A DNA stretch of 64,000 bases from Dicaeum eximium (Eukaryota > Chordata > Aves > Passeriformes > Dicaeidae), in the NCBI GenBank assembly GCA_013396995.1, contig VWZP01002400.1:248001-312000 (forward strand). Reading direction: 5' to 3'. This document shows positions 1 to 12,803 of this stretch, piece by piece. Within the stretch, counting starts at the first letter, position 1. Every line of letters begins with the position of its first letter. A model generated the notes under the pieces. The model saw only the letters and a program-made list of their open reading frames with translations. It was not told the origin of the DNA and ran no database searches. A program made the translations under genes and the position numbers.

Positions 1-3000
1 AAGCAGGTTATATGCAGAAACAATAATCCACACACCCTGCATTGCAAGGGCCTGATCCAAAAGCCATTGAAATCAGTGGAAAGATCTAATCAAATTGAGG
101 ACTGTTGTCAATATGTAACAAGTATCTTTGAACTTACTAGATGAGATTGCAAAAATTAGGGTAACTGAACTGAAAAATGGAGAATATCCACCTTTTGGAT
201 TACAGTTTTAAATCTAAGGGCAGGAGATAATGGAACTTAAATACATGCCTATGTCAGGATAAAATATTTCCCTCACAAACTGGGAGAAAGGAATAAATAT
301 TACCTGGCAGTATCTTGTTACAGATAGTGATTTTTCAGGTGACTTGAAAAAAAGTCAATAGGCCTGCTGAAAGTCTTAAATGGATCAAATATGCAACCAA
401 AATTATTTAGACAATTTGATTCTTAAGAATAAATATATAAACCCTAGTTTGGAGACTTTATCCCAGCTAGAAACTCTTTGAGGACATTAGATATTTCTTA
501 TCCAGATATAAGATAGAAAATTTTTGCACAGGTTCTACAAAGGGTTAAACTTCTCCCATTCCCTTTTAAATCAGTGTTTGTGGATACTCAGATTTCAAGA
601 GGTCTCAGTACTTGTGCAGTAGCAAGCCCTAGCTTTTTTTATATTGCCTTGGCATGCTGGCCCCCTAGCACAACACTACTTTTAATAAATTGGGCTTTCA
701 TTTAAAGGCCTTGTGATTTGTTGCTGCGAGGTAAAGGCAATAGTTACCCTAGAAGTGTGTCCTTTCATACTGTGGATATATTGTATTGCTCTAGCACTGC
801 ACGTTTGTTAAAAAGGCTGTTATTTGAAAGGTTAAACTTTTCACTTCGCTCATGAAAACCTGTGAGAAAGGAGAAAGGCAGAGCTATGGATTTGGTAGTG
901 ACTCATTTCACCAGGTTGTAATAAACTTAACACCATGTCAAAATTAGAGAGCTTCTGAACTCGCAAGGTCTACCAAGTGACACATTGCAGAGGGCAGCCC
1001 AAGGAGCAGCGAGTGTGCCAGGCAGGCAGGTCCCGCTCCCTGTGCCCAAAAAGCCGTGCTGCCCACGGTCCCCAGGCAGTGCTGGGAGCAGGGATGAAAT
1101 CCCTGCATTTTCCTTCAGCTCAGTGAGGGGGAGAGCAGCAGAGCCCACTCTCCTGGCTGCAGGCAGGGTGCCTGCTGTCACACACCAGTGCTGCCTTGTC
1201 ATCTGCTGTGTGCCAGCTGTGCCACCAGCACTGCTGCTGGCTTTGGCATCAGGAATTCCTAAACGGTTTTTGGCCTTTTCGGTTGCCTCGTTTTCTGTTT
1301 TTCCCTTTTAAATTTCCTTGGCCCTTTTCCCAGCCTGTTGGACTACTGCAAGAGAAAATGATATGATCAGACTGGTGTCGTATGCATACTGAACTCCTGC
1401 CATATGCAGGGGGAAAGAAACTGTCTCCCAGAGCCAGAAGATGAGGCAGATAAATGGCCAGTATGGGAGAGTGCTGAACACTCAGCTAAGTAAAGAAAAC
1501 CTCAAGCCAGACACTGAACTGGGAATGTCATGGGACCAGTACTTAGAAACTGAATTATTTGGGCTCTCATTCTGCACTTAAGCCAGGGTGACAGAAACAC
1601 AGAGCACACAGAGCTTCCATCTCCCTGCAGGTCTGTAGGTGCTGCTGTGGGCAGAGCACCCACCAGACTGAGCCAGCCACCCTCCTCTCCCCTGGCCTCT
1701 GGCAGGGTGGGACAGACATAAATATTATTTATGGGTAGGACCATGGGCACATTACCACTAATGGGAAGTGGTTCCTACCACTTGGGAAGCTGGGAATACA
1801 TGCATATATTTTTATAACTATAAAAATAATTATGCATCTATAGCAGAGGGACAGTGGAGCCACAACCAACACTGAAGAAGACTTCAAGATTCTCCTCTTT
1901 ACTGTTTCTCAGTAGAACCTTTTAAACTCTTGATCTCACAAGCATTCCACCTGTGTGTCCTCTCTGCCCTTTTGGGATTGGTCAGTGCCCGCCAGCACTC
2001 CCTGGCTCATTCCCTTCAGTACCACTCACCTGTCCCACACAGCTGTACCCATCAGGGATGAGGCTGGCCACAGCCCCACTCCCACTTACCACAAGCTGTG
2101 CCTACAACATGCATCTTCTTTATTTTTTAAACCTTAATCATCAGCATAATGGTCACACAGCCACCATCTTCAGCTACATAAAGCAATATGACTTACAAAA
2201 ATTAAATCAAGCAGATGAATAATGAAGATCTCATCTCCAAAATCCAAATTTTATATTTTCCTTTATTTGCCTATCTGTCCTTTAGCTGTTCACACCATGG
2301 TAGTCAATCATTCCTCTATTATACCAGGTTAATTCACTTTATGTCATGGCCTGTCATCAAAGTTTAAAAGGTTATTTTCTCTTGATTCTGAGGTACTGTT
2401 AGCTAATCATTATTCCCATACAAGCAAAGTTTCAAGAAAGACAATGTCGATACCATGAAATATCCATCAAAATTAGCTGGTTTAAGGAAAAATTCCAAGT
2501 ATATTTGTGTGTACTACACACGTGAATTGCTGAAAAAATAGGATTAGAGCTTGAGATCTCTCTCTCTTTCTCTCTTTCTGGACTTCTTACCTCTCTGGAT
2601 CTACAGAGAGGCTGTAATTAGCATGCAAACACATTTCTTCACTGCCCAAACTCCATTCACAGTCAGTATAGGCTTCCTTTTTTACTGTTGGGCTGCTGTG
2701 AAATGTTCCCTTACAAAACCAGCTCGGTGGTGTCGGGCAGCTGTGCAGCACAACATAAAAAATGCGGCTGTTCTCTGAGCATGGCAGTTCCTGCTTTCCT
2801 GGAGAGATTTCTGCAGCTGCCCCATCTCTGTCCCAGCCCCTGTGATCTCCACGTGTCCCTGTGTCCAAAAGCACAGCGGGAAGGAGGAGGAGAAGCTCCT
2901 GTCTGTGCTCCCAGCCAGTCTCCAGGGGCTCAGCATTCCATGGCAGCATAGGCATGGGCTGGACCAACACAGGATGCCCTCAGGGCCTGGCAGGCACCGA

Positions 3001-6000
3001 GTGCCTATAAAAACCCTACACCAAACAGACAATTAGCACTTTAAAGTACTTTTCCAACTCTGCTAAAGCCTCTGATCTTGAAAGGGCATTTGTACAAGCT
3101 TTTAATGATTCTACCCACTAACACTATTTAACATTTCTTCAGTCAGTAGCATCCTGGTAAGGAGATGTTCACATTGTCATCAGAATTGATTGCTTCTCAG
3201 TTGGCTCCTCCTCTATTTCTCCCACAGTTTTTTTCCTTTTCTCCTTTTTTCTTAATTTTTGGAAACGATCAGAAAATTCTCTTAGAAAGACAAAGTGTGT
3301 CCTTTATCACTGGTCTGTGGTCTATTCCAGGGTGCAGCAAATGCTTTCAGGCCCCAAGAGTGAGGCATGCTCCCTGGTTTCTTGCTTGTCTCTTCATTCA
3401 CCATCAAACTGCTTTCTTTGCAGTAAGCACTAATGATTTGTCACATGCTTAGCTCCCAGACCAAGCACACTGTTAGGTCAGCGTGATGACTCTTTCTGGA
3501 TAGTTCTTCAGAAGGAAAGCCTAGGCTGAGCTCACAATTCACACACTCTGTAAGGGAATGGCCATGCAAGGGCAGCAATACCTCAGAACGCTGTGGGCAG
3601 CACTGAAATTGGGCTGTAGCTGGAAGAATTTATGGATCTGCCATTCCTTTATCAGTTACCATTACAGAACTAGTGGGACATTTCAATTTCACTTCTACAG
3701 CAGGTAGTGTTCCTCCTGAACAATTTTAAGAAATACCATTTAGTAAAAGAAAGTGTAATTTTTACATTCTTTCACCATATAAATCACCACAGCAACTAAG
3801 ACTGACTTGTGTTTCTCATGACAGCTCTTTCCTTAACAGCCCATATCTTGAGACACTTTATGAAAGCCTAATAGCTTTTTTTTCTTGGCAAAAATTAATC
3901 TTCTTATGACTTAACTTGTCCCCTGCATGGCAGCAGACAGTGAGAGCAATTGCTTGAAGGCATTGACTCTACCTGTAATGGTTACCTAGTGTTTACCACT
4001 GGTTAAAGAATCCTCATTTAGTGGAAGACACTTCAGAAAAGAGTAGCACATGTCCCTAAGTGTTATTAATAACACCTGAAAACATTTCTGTGATTACAAT
4101 GTTCTGCAGCTTGGGTTTCACCTCACTAGAATCTGAATGTTTGTGTAGTATCCACACTTCAGAAAAATAGAATAAGGCCCAGTAGGATCAAAATGAATGG
4201 CATTACTTCGATGAATAGTGGAATCTCACAGCTCATTAAGGATGTGTTTGTATATCATTATCAGATCCACTTACCACAATTAATGTGCTCCAAGTAGAGA
4301 CTGAAATGGTTTCAGGTCCTAGAAACAAAATATGCACCCAGCATGGGCACTGACTATGCAGAGGACTCCTTTTAGTGAAATAAAATTCAGCTTTATTGAA
4401 AATTTCAGCTTGTCCCTGTTATTCCTGTTATACAAGGGAAGTTTTTGACAGAAAAGTATTTCTACTGGTAATGCTGCTCTATGTTAAAGTTTTGTAAAAG
4501 CTGAACCATGATAATTAGGAAATGAGCTCTTGAGCTTTTTATGACAAGTCTCTACAGAATTAGCTCCCAAACCTGGTTTGTAGCACTGGGGCTGATATTT
4601 AGAGCCCTGATATAACTATGTATATTTTTAAAGAGAAATATGTATTACAATACCTCTCCTTGTCGCAAGTTGCAACCAGGATTGCAAAGACATGTCAGCC
4701 ATCACTTCTGCATTATTCAGCACCAAAGGAGTGCACAAAGGTCAGATGCTTGAGTTTTTTCTTTTTTATATGATATGAAATATATGATATCCAAACATTA
4801 GGAAGCATCTACCATTATTATTTTCAGAACATGTTTAGAGTTTTATGCTTTAAAATTTGACAGCTGACCCATCATTACTACGATCTATTTCCTCTAGTTG
4901 CACTGATATGTTAAGTTGTATAATGTAGTCCAGTGTGATTGACAGAGCCTGGAAGCAGTGGATATTTTGAATCTGGCACATCTCTCTGTGTTAAACAGTG
5001 TTGCACATAAACACTTTTTAGCATGAAAAGCTTTTTCCTTGAAGGGAAGGAGGAGGGGATGAATGGCTTTTAATCCATAAACTCCCAGATCTTGCAACAC
5101 ACAGACATAAAATGTCCTTAGAGTTAATGAATTAGTGTGTACAGTACCTGGAAGAAAATGCTTAAAGAAAAAAAAAAGACAGTTGGATATTGTTTGGCAT
5201 CAGGAATAATGCTTTCTAAGCACCTGTTATTTTCCTGACACTCATTCTTGGTGGGTCATTCCCTCATACAATTGACTACTTGTTAAATGAAGTCTACCCA
5301 GTAAGAATTTTCCTCCTGGGGCCTTCTTCAAGCACTGCCTACTTACCTTTTTGATTTCTTTCTTAAATCTCTGGATAAACCTTTCCTAGCCTTTTTAATT
5401 GGCATAACTCATATATTTATAGCCTCTCTACAATCCAAATTTGCCACGTCTTGACTGAGCTTATGAACCTGCTCAGTTCTGACTTTCTCTAGTGAAGAAT
5501 CTCTCTGGCCTTTTGATTTCTTTCTCGTTTTTCCCCAGCCCAGCAGCGTTACACATCTGATGGCACAGGCTACCACTAATGAGAGCTGAGTTTAAAGTGA
5601 GGTCTAAGTGATAACCATGCACAAACCCCTGTGAAATCAAAGGCACTGCACACACCAAACTGACAGCAGAACTTTGCTCGTCTCCTTTGGAATTGGGCTG
5701 TCCATTGTCTCAGGAGTTACTTTACAGCATGTGCTTTTTAGCACTGCTTTCTGTAAGTCTGCATGGCTCTGCTTCAGTTACAGCCAAATTGCAAAGCTGA
5801 GCAGATGCACAACTTCTGCCCAAACAGAAAAAAAACTTGCTTTAAACCTACACATCCAGCTTTCACTGCCCTGGAGAAAGTGCTTGGCAAGTAGACAGTA
5901 AAGAGAAGACCTGTGCTGTGGGACTAATATATTTTACTTTCTCAATACTTTTTAATTTATGGCATATTTAAGGTCAAATGTCAAGTGATAAACAAAATGA

Positions 6001-8216
6001 CCTGACTTAATAGTTCAGTGTTTTGTTCAACAGATGATTTCAAAACAAGCCTTAATAATGTCACCATTGTGAACCCCATTAAAATCCAGTTTATTGGAAA
6101 TACACTAAATTATACAGCCAAACATTTAAGAGGCATTACTTCTCTTTCCCTACATAGCAGAGGAACTCATGAGTGGCATGGGAGAAGCTGGTGGAGTTGA
6201 GTCAGGAAAAAGCACATGGGCTGGTAGTTCTGAACCATGTGCATGCAGAATAAATGTGTTTTCTCACATATATGTGCTAATACACAAAGAAATACACACG
6301 TGTAAACACATACATAACAGCTAATTCAAAGTACTTTATTGCTCTGCTTTAGTGCTGTTTTGAAGGGCACAGTTTTCTGGCTGGATTGTTTTGAGGTGAG
6401 AATCAAGGATTTGTCTTCATTCCTTTCTGCAAACTTTGCAGCACCCTGGCTAATAAGGAGAGTTGGTGTTGGCCTTCACCACTAAATAATTATTTTACAT
6501 GCCTGGCTTCTGGCACTAGGGATTGCACGATCTTTGCACGCCAAACCTACAAATGTTTGTTATGTTGACAATATTGACCTACACTGAGATAAAAACTAAA
6601 GTATGCAGGCTGCTGTTAAACTGCTACGGCATCAAATAGAAATGGTACAATACCATTCATCGCTTTGTTCAGAAGTCAAAGTTTTTACACAGCTTAGCAT
6701 AACCTTGTATTGTCTTGCTAAAAAAGTACCAGCTGCTGTGAAAACATGCAGTTTGCTTGGATTGCAGTCAGCACTTTGGTACCAGCAGGGCTCTGAGGAC
6801 CAGGTCTCTGTACCCTTCTGTAGCTGTGAGCCAGCAGAGGCGGTGAGAAACGCTGTCCACATCCAGCTTCTGTGAGACATCACTGAGTCCTGGCCAGGGC
6901 TGCCCTGCCAGCACTGTCACTGCAGCCTGGCCTGGGACATGCTGCTTCCCAAAGGCTTTGTGCTGAGCACTCTTTGCTAGCCCAGATTCTCAGAGGCGGT
7001 TCTAAGCTTTTGCAGCGCGCGGTTTGGTTAGCAGGATCTCCCGTGTGAAGCTCAGGGATGCTGCTCTGCAGCCAGACATGCAGAGTCCACCCAGGGCTGT
7101 AAAAGCTATGGAGAAAACAAGCACCATGGCTTTGAGTAGAAAAGGGTAATTTGATGATCCAGACTGGGCTATTCCTAGTTAAAATTCCTTAGCACATTGT
7201 AGGCTTGGTTTCACACAAGAACAACAAAGAATTTTAAGAATTTTACTAATTATGCCAGTGGTCCTGCTGACAGACTACTGGGCTGAAGGGAGGCACCCAC
7301 AAAGAATTTTGCACCCCTTCTTGACAAAAAAAAGCATGTTTGACCCAGGAATTGTGTGAAATATTAATGTTTTCCTCTTTGTACTTAAAACATCAGCAAA
7401 GGACTATTTCAGACCCTTACATAAGGTTCCCATAATGCCAGTGGTAGGAATGACATCAGTTTTTAAAGCATAAAAGGCACCTCATCTAGGCTCAGAAATG
7501 TCAGTAGTAATTACAAACTTTGTTTTCAAGTATAATCAATTCTTTATTTATGGTGTGAAATGTTTTTTACCCTTTTGAACTTTCACCATTCTAAGCCAAG
7601 CAATATTGTTGGCATGTTCCTTTAAAAATAATTGCTTCTGGACTGAGAAATTGAATGTCAAGTTCCAAGTTGATGTAAATTAAATGGGTTGCATTAATAG
7701 TCTGGCCTGTGGTAGGAGTGAGTGTTTCGATTCTGGGCTTGACTTCAGGACATGACCTCTTGATCACACAGGTCAGCACAGATGAGAAATATTGAAGAGG
7801 TACCCCAGGTTGACATGGGGAAGAAAGTGTCTAGAGCTGATGGATCACAAACTGTCTGATCCATTAAACAGAAGCAATGTCAGGCTCCTCAGAGAATAAA
7901 GCTTGGTTGTCATAGGTCATTATGCTCTTCAAAAAAGGAGTTAGAAGGAAAATCACGATGATGGAAATCCTCAGGGCTGTCATGTACACATAATCTTCTA
8001 AACCTTCCTGGATTAACACTGCCAAGCTGTGTACAGGGGAATGGAGTAAGGAACCCAAATATTCTTAACTTCTGCAGTACAATTATGTGCCAGATTTCCC
8101 ACCTGTGGCTGTTAAGAAGGACTATTTTACAAGATACAGCATTTTGAAATTGAAAGCAGGACGTCTATACAGCTGAGAGTCACACTTATGTGACCATGTC
8201 TTGACAAGAATTCATG

Positions 8217-8234
8217 TATATATATATATATATA
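8217..8234. repeat. (TA)n microsatellite
   Basis: Nine uninterrupted TA dinucleotides in intron 5. This is a simple repeat and probably length-polymorphic. Confidence 0.9.
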
Positions 8235-9488
8235 GTTCCCATTTTAATTGTTAATAAATAAAAAGATCACTTTAATGCTTTTGTTGGATTGGACTCCGGA
8301 GTTTTGCAGTTTGCTGGCAATTAATTAGCACTGATGAGTCCCAGGTCTAAGGTCTTCTCAAGGACATAATATGTTGGGATTTTGAGTAATAAAAGTAAGC
8401 TGATAAAGTAAGCACCAAAACTAATTTTATGTCATATACTACATAAAAGCTCTTACATTAATTGTTCCCTGTAGCATCTAGCTCTTAATTATACAGTGTT
8501 TGCTAATAAGAGGAACAAGTGATAAAGCCCAGTATTTTTATGTCTGTTCATTGGCACTGTTTGAAATAAACTCAGAGGTGACTCTAGTAAGGCACAGCCT
8601 GCTTCTGTTTAGGTGCCTGGACTGATTTTTTTCAGTACAAGGAGAATTTCAAAGAAATTAAGCCAGCCTTTTACTGATGACCTGGATGCTGATCCCTTTA
8701 AAAATATTTGAATTAACTTAGAAAAGGACTTCTGTTGATTGTGTAAGAAACAGATTAAGGAAAACACTTTCTTTCCCTGACTGACAGTGAACTTTGCACT
8801 TTTAATAAACAGTCTTGGAGAGAAGAAAAAAAGCCTGGTATAGACAGCTAATTTATGCTGATAATTAACTGCTAGAAGTAGATTTGGTGGATCCGATTCA
8901 GATTGCTCTCCCACTGCTGTAATTCTTCGAGTCTGGCTGTGCTAACAACATGACACTAATACAGAGAATTATAATGATCAATACAATTATGGCTGTAGTA
9001 TCTGTCCTATGGGCACCATTTTTTCTTAACAAAGAGGGTTTTCAGAATCTGTTATTAGACCTGTTTGTGAGGCCAGAACATCGTGGTAAATCACTGCCTG
9101 TAGCACCAAATAAAGAAAACTATTTAAATGCTGTACTGTGAAAAAAGCCTGCACAGCTACAGAAGTTAACTGTAACATGTAAAGATGTAGAAAAACTAGA
9201 TTTAATCTAGCTAAATCTCATACCTCTAGTATACTCCAGGAAATCCCCCAGCAGGCTGCCAGGATTCCATGGCAAGCACACAGAGTCCTAGCTGAGGTCC
9301 ATGCTGTCCTGCTGCCATCAGGATTGATGTGTGACCAGGCAAAAATGAAGATAGTTTGGGTCTCAATCTTCCCAGCCTCGAGAGGAGTTAAGCATTTGAA
9401 GCCTTGGATGAACAAAGGCACCATTTAGATGAGTTTTCACACCACAAAAGGACTAAAACTGCAGGGAATGAGGGGAATGACCACTGGG

Positions 9489-9505
9489 AAAAAAAAAAAA
9501 AAAAA
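9489..9505. repeat. poly-A run (A17)
   Basis: Seventeen consecutive A bases. The tract could be the tail of an old retroposed fragment, but no recognisable retroelement body is seen upstream, so it is listed only as a homopolymer. Confidence 0.85.
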
Positions 9506-10579
9506 GAGTGGATAATTCAGGAGAAAAAGCTTGGATTTTTTTTTTCAATATTTAAAGTGATAATAAATAATGCAAATATGTGTACTTTAGGAATAGATAA
9601 ATGTGATTGTACATGTGACTGTACACAGCATAGCTCTTTATACAGTTATGCTGTGCACAGCTCAAAATACACACAGCATAAACATGTTATGTGCACTCAC
9701 CCATTAATATTTTACATTTTTCTATACTTACATCTCCATTATCAATTAAACTCTGTAGGCCCTATTAAAATTATGATTTTCTGGCCTTCTGGCTGTTTCA
9801 GTTGTTTCAATAAGGACTGACAGTGAAGTTATGTAAATACAGTCACTTTTGCATGTTGTGGAGATTCACATTAGTTATAACAAAATGAGAAAATCCTGCA
9901 AATGACTGAAATTTTCCAGAGTGCCATTTCCAGGGCAGAAGCCCTTTCACACTAGACAGCACAGTGGCTGTGCTTGCCTAACTCAGTTAAAACAAAGAGG
10001 AAACAGCCAACAAGAGACAAGGTAGAAAATCCCTTTTAGGGGAGACAAGACACAGCGTACATTTCTCAGTGGGTGTGTTCATCAACAGCAAGCACTCTTT
10101 TAAAGCCCTTAAGTGTTCGTAGCATGGAAAATTAATTTGTTTCCTAATTCCAAAGTGAATCATATGCTCCAAACAGATTTTCAAGTCAATGAAACATGAC
10201 CTTGTATGATCTAATTAAACAACTCAAAGGTATTGGTTGTTTAGAGATCCCTCTGGATATACTTCAGTTCAAATGCACATGCATCATCTAAATGTACAAG
10301 CTCATAAATCTACAGGAAATGCAAATCAGATCATTAATGCTTTGAATTTGACAGTCTTGCCACTGTTTTCTAAAAGGTAATACATGAAAAATTCCTGAAT
10401 TGCACATACTCTTTTCCAACTTACAGAGCACACCAAAAAAACCCCCCATACTGGAAAGCAGAACACCAAATATCTTTCTTTGGCTTCTAAATATATGGTC
10501 CAGAATCAGGTACAGAATAACAAATTCTCTGAAACCTGCTATTACAATTTCTTCTCTGGATGGTGTCCTGACCCTTTGA

Positions 10580-10650
10580 GTGGAGCACTGGACCAGATGA
10601 TGACCTTTGAAGGTCCCTTTCAATGTAAATTTTTTCTATGATTCTGTCAT
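10580..10650 (+). mobile_element. CR1-like LINE 3' end fragment
   Basis: The string runs from a GTGGAGCACTGGACCAGATG-type segment through AAGGTCCCTTTCAATG to TCTATGATTCTGTCAT. This order matches the 3' end of avian CR1 retrotransposons: a 'ggactagatgatct...aggtcccttcca' block followed by ATTCTATGA-like repeats. It is a 5'-truncated, diverged remnant without coding capacity. The family identity is from memory of the consensus; a repeat-library search would settle it. Confidence 0.6.
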
Positions 10651-11430
10651 AATTCTCTCTGTGTTTTGTGAATTTACTTCTCTGCTCTGGTGCACATGGC
10701 TGTTTGATTAAAAAAAAAAATCTACAGCCAGTTTTTTCTAAATTTTTTATCTCTGGTATTGTTCCCATGGTCTCCTTTTCCCACTCTCAGCTTTAGCCCA
10801 GACCTCTGTGTAGACCTTGTCTATGATCTGCAGTCTTTCTCAGCATCCCTCACACATCCTATATAGATTGCTGGCCATACACATATACTCTGTTCTCTTA
10901 CTACCCCCAAATGCCCACGTGTCCAACAAGAATTCTGTCTCAAATGCCAACACAGGTATCTTCAGGGGTACCAATGATTCCCATATTTTAATTTGCTTTT
11001 CCCCAGTCACATCTTTCACTACTTTGTCATCTATTTAGTCTCCAAAATCTTACCTACTCTTTTTTCTGTCACCTTTCTCTACTCTAACCTGTCCCACGCC
11101 GTAGTTGTGCTCTCCCTCCTCCCTTCTCCCCTTCCTGTCTCATATCACCAGCTTGGCCATAGCTACAACACGTTTGTGCAGCCAGAAAACCCACTCCAGA
11201 AGGATGCTGCCTGGGAAAACAGGGCTGCCACCATTTGATTTCCTTCCTTGCCTCCATCAGTCAAAATGAGTGCCAGGCAGGGACATATTTCTTCAATGCC
11301 TTTTTCTTTGCTCCAGATTCAGCCCCTAATCCCACAATTGGATCCACATGGCTGGCTGTGCAAACTGAAGCAGGGGCTGGAGGTGCAGGCTGCGAGCAGC
11401 AGCGTGGCTGTGCTGGCCTGGCAGGACGCT

Positions 11431-11478
11431 GGCCCTTGGCAGGCGGTGTCCCCTGGCCCTTGGCAGGTGGTGTCCCCT
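11431..11478. repeat. 24-base tandem duplication in a GC-rich islet
   Basis: Two adjacent 24-base copies (11431-11454 and 11455-11478) differ at one position. A shortened third start, GGCCCCTGGCCGTG, follows. They sit inside a GC-rich islet (about 11380-11545) with a dense CpG cluster at about 11490-11545, unlike the AT-rich intron around it. Three frames stay open on each strand, which is expected of GC-rich DNA, and no protein family is recognisable. Confidence 0.85.
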
Positions 11479-12767
11479 GGCCCCTGGCCGTGCTGCGCGC
11501 GTGGCCGCGCTCGGCGCCCTCCTGGTCCAAGCGCAGCCCGGACGGCTGGTTCCAATATTCCTGAAATAAAATAAACACACCAGATCCCACTAAACAACTA
11601 ATCACCTATGGCATGTACATGATTTTCTTCTTCTCTGGGTTTTGGTTTTTTTTTTCCTTTTCAAATGAGAACTATTTTAGGTGTGACAAAACATGTGAAA
11701 CAAGTGGAAAAACATTTCCAAGTACTTTTGCTCTCAGAAACCTTTACTGATTGAAGAGATTAAGGGATTGGAGGCTTTTACTACTTTAAAAAATCCATTT
11801 TTACTGAAAATTCAAACTAGTCTATGAAGCTTTGGGCCAGCAACATTTAAAAAGATTGAATTACAGCATGCCATTCTGAATGTAGCACATTATGAATTCC
11901 ATATCCCTCAGCTAGAGTGATATATTTAATGATTAAGCCAAGCCACTCAACTCTATTTCTGTTTTAATTTTTTTTTTCCTAGCCAGTATTAACTTTATAT
12001 ATACATTTCAAATGGCAAGAGGAAAAATAGCAGAATAGTGAATTTGTCTGCAATAAAGAAATAACTAGCATGGTCTTATGACTTTATGAAATTAGAGTTC
12101 TGTGTGAAAGGTATCATGTGCAAATTAGCCCAATGGTAACAAATGCTTATTATCCTACTATTTTAAAGAATCCTGTTTTCCATGTGCTCCAGCTCTAGTC
12201 TGTGTTCTGTCCTTCATTTTACACAAGCTTTTCCTGCCAGGAGAGCAGCAGAAATTGCCATGCAAGATCAGAGCACTGGTCACATTAAGTTCAGTATCAA
12301 ATGTAAGCCAGTTCTTTACTGAAGAAAAAATAGGTGAAAAAATACCCATTTAAATACCCTTCCCTTGCTCTACACTGATGTACATAAGAGTGAAGCTTCC
12401 TTCCTGACCTGCATGGTGACTGGTTTATACCCACAAGCATGGGGTTTAATTACAATGACACAGAGATGGCCAATTTATTTCCTTGTGCTTACTCACTCAC
12501 AAACGTGCACTTCCTCCTTCCAGCAAAAAGTAATTATCTCTTTGCAATTATCTGCACAGATGTGGCAAAGTTAGAATTTTCATGATTGTCTGCTAAAACC
12601 TGGGGCCCTGAAGAATATGTGCTCTGCCAGATCTTTCTGTTGGCCTCAGGATTAATGAGTCCCTTGAAGAGAGACTTGTTTGCACCTGGGGTAGGATTTT
12701 ATAACAGGCATTTCCATAACTCTAAAATACAGGTGGAGGAAGTGCTATTGCAAACTCTTTGCCTTCC

Positions 12768-12803
12768 ATAAAGTATATTCTAAAGGGTTAGAATATACTT
12801 TAT
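12768..12803. repeat. Perfect inverted repeat, 15-bp arms, 6-nt loop
   Basis: ATAAAGTATATTCTA at 12768-12782 is the exact reverse complement of 12789-12803, with AAGGGT between. An intronic transcript could form a strong AT-rich hairpin. It could be the remnant of a small palindromic transposon, but I see no clear target-site duplication. Confidence 0.85.

Noticed and set aside
11261..11605. Overlapping open frames on both strands over the GC-rich islet
   Set aside because: Several frames are open at once, as expected from GC-rich DNA. None has a recognisable protein.
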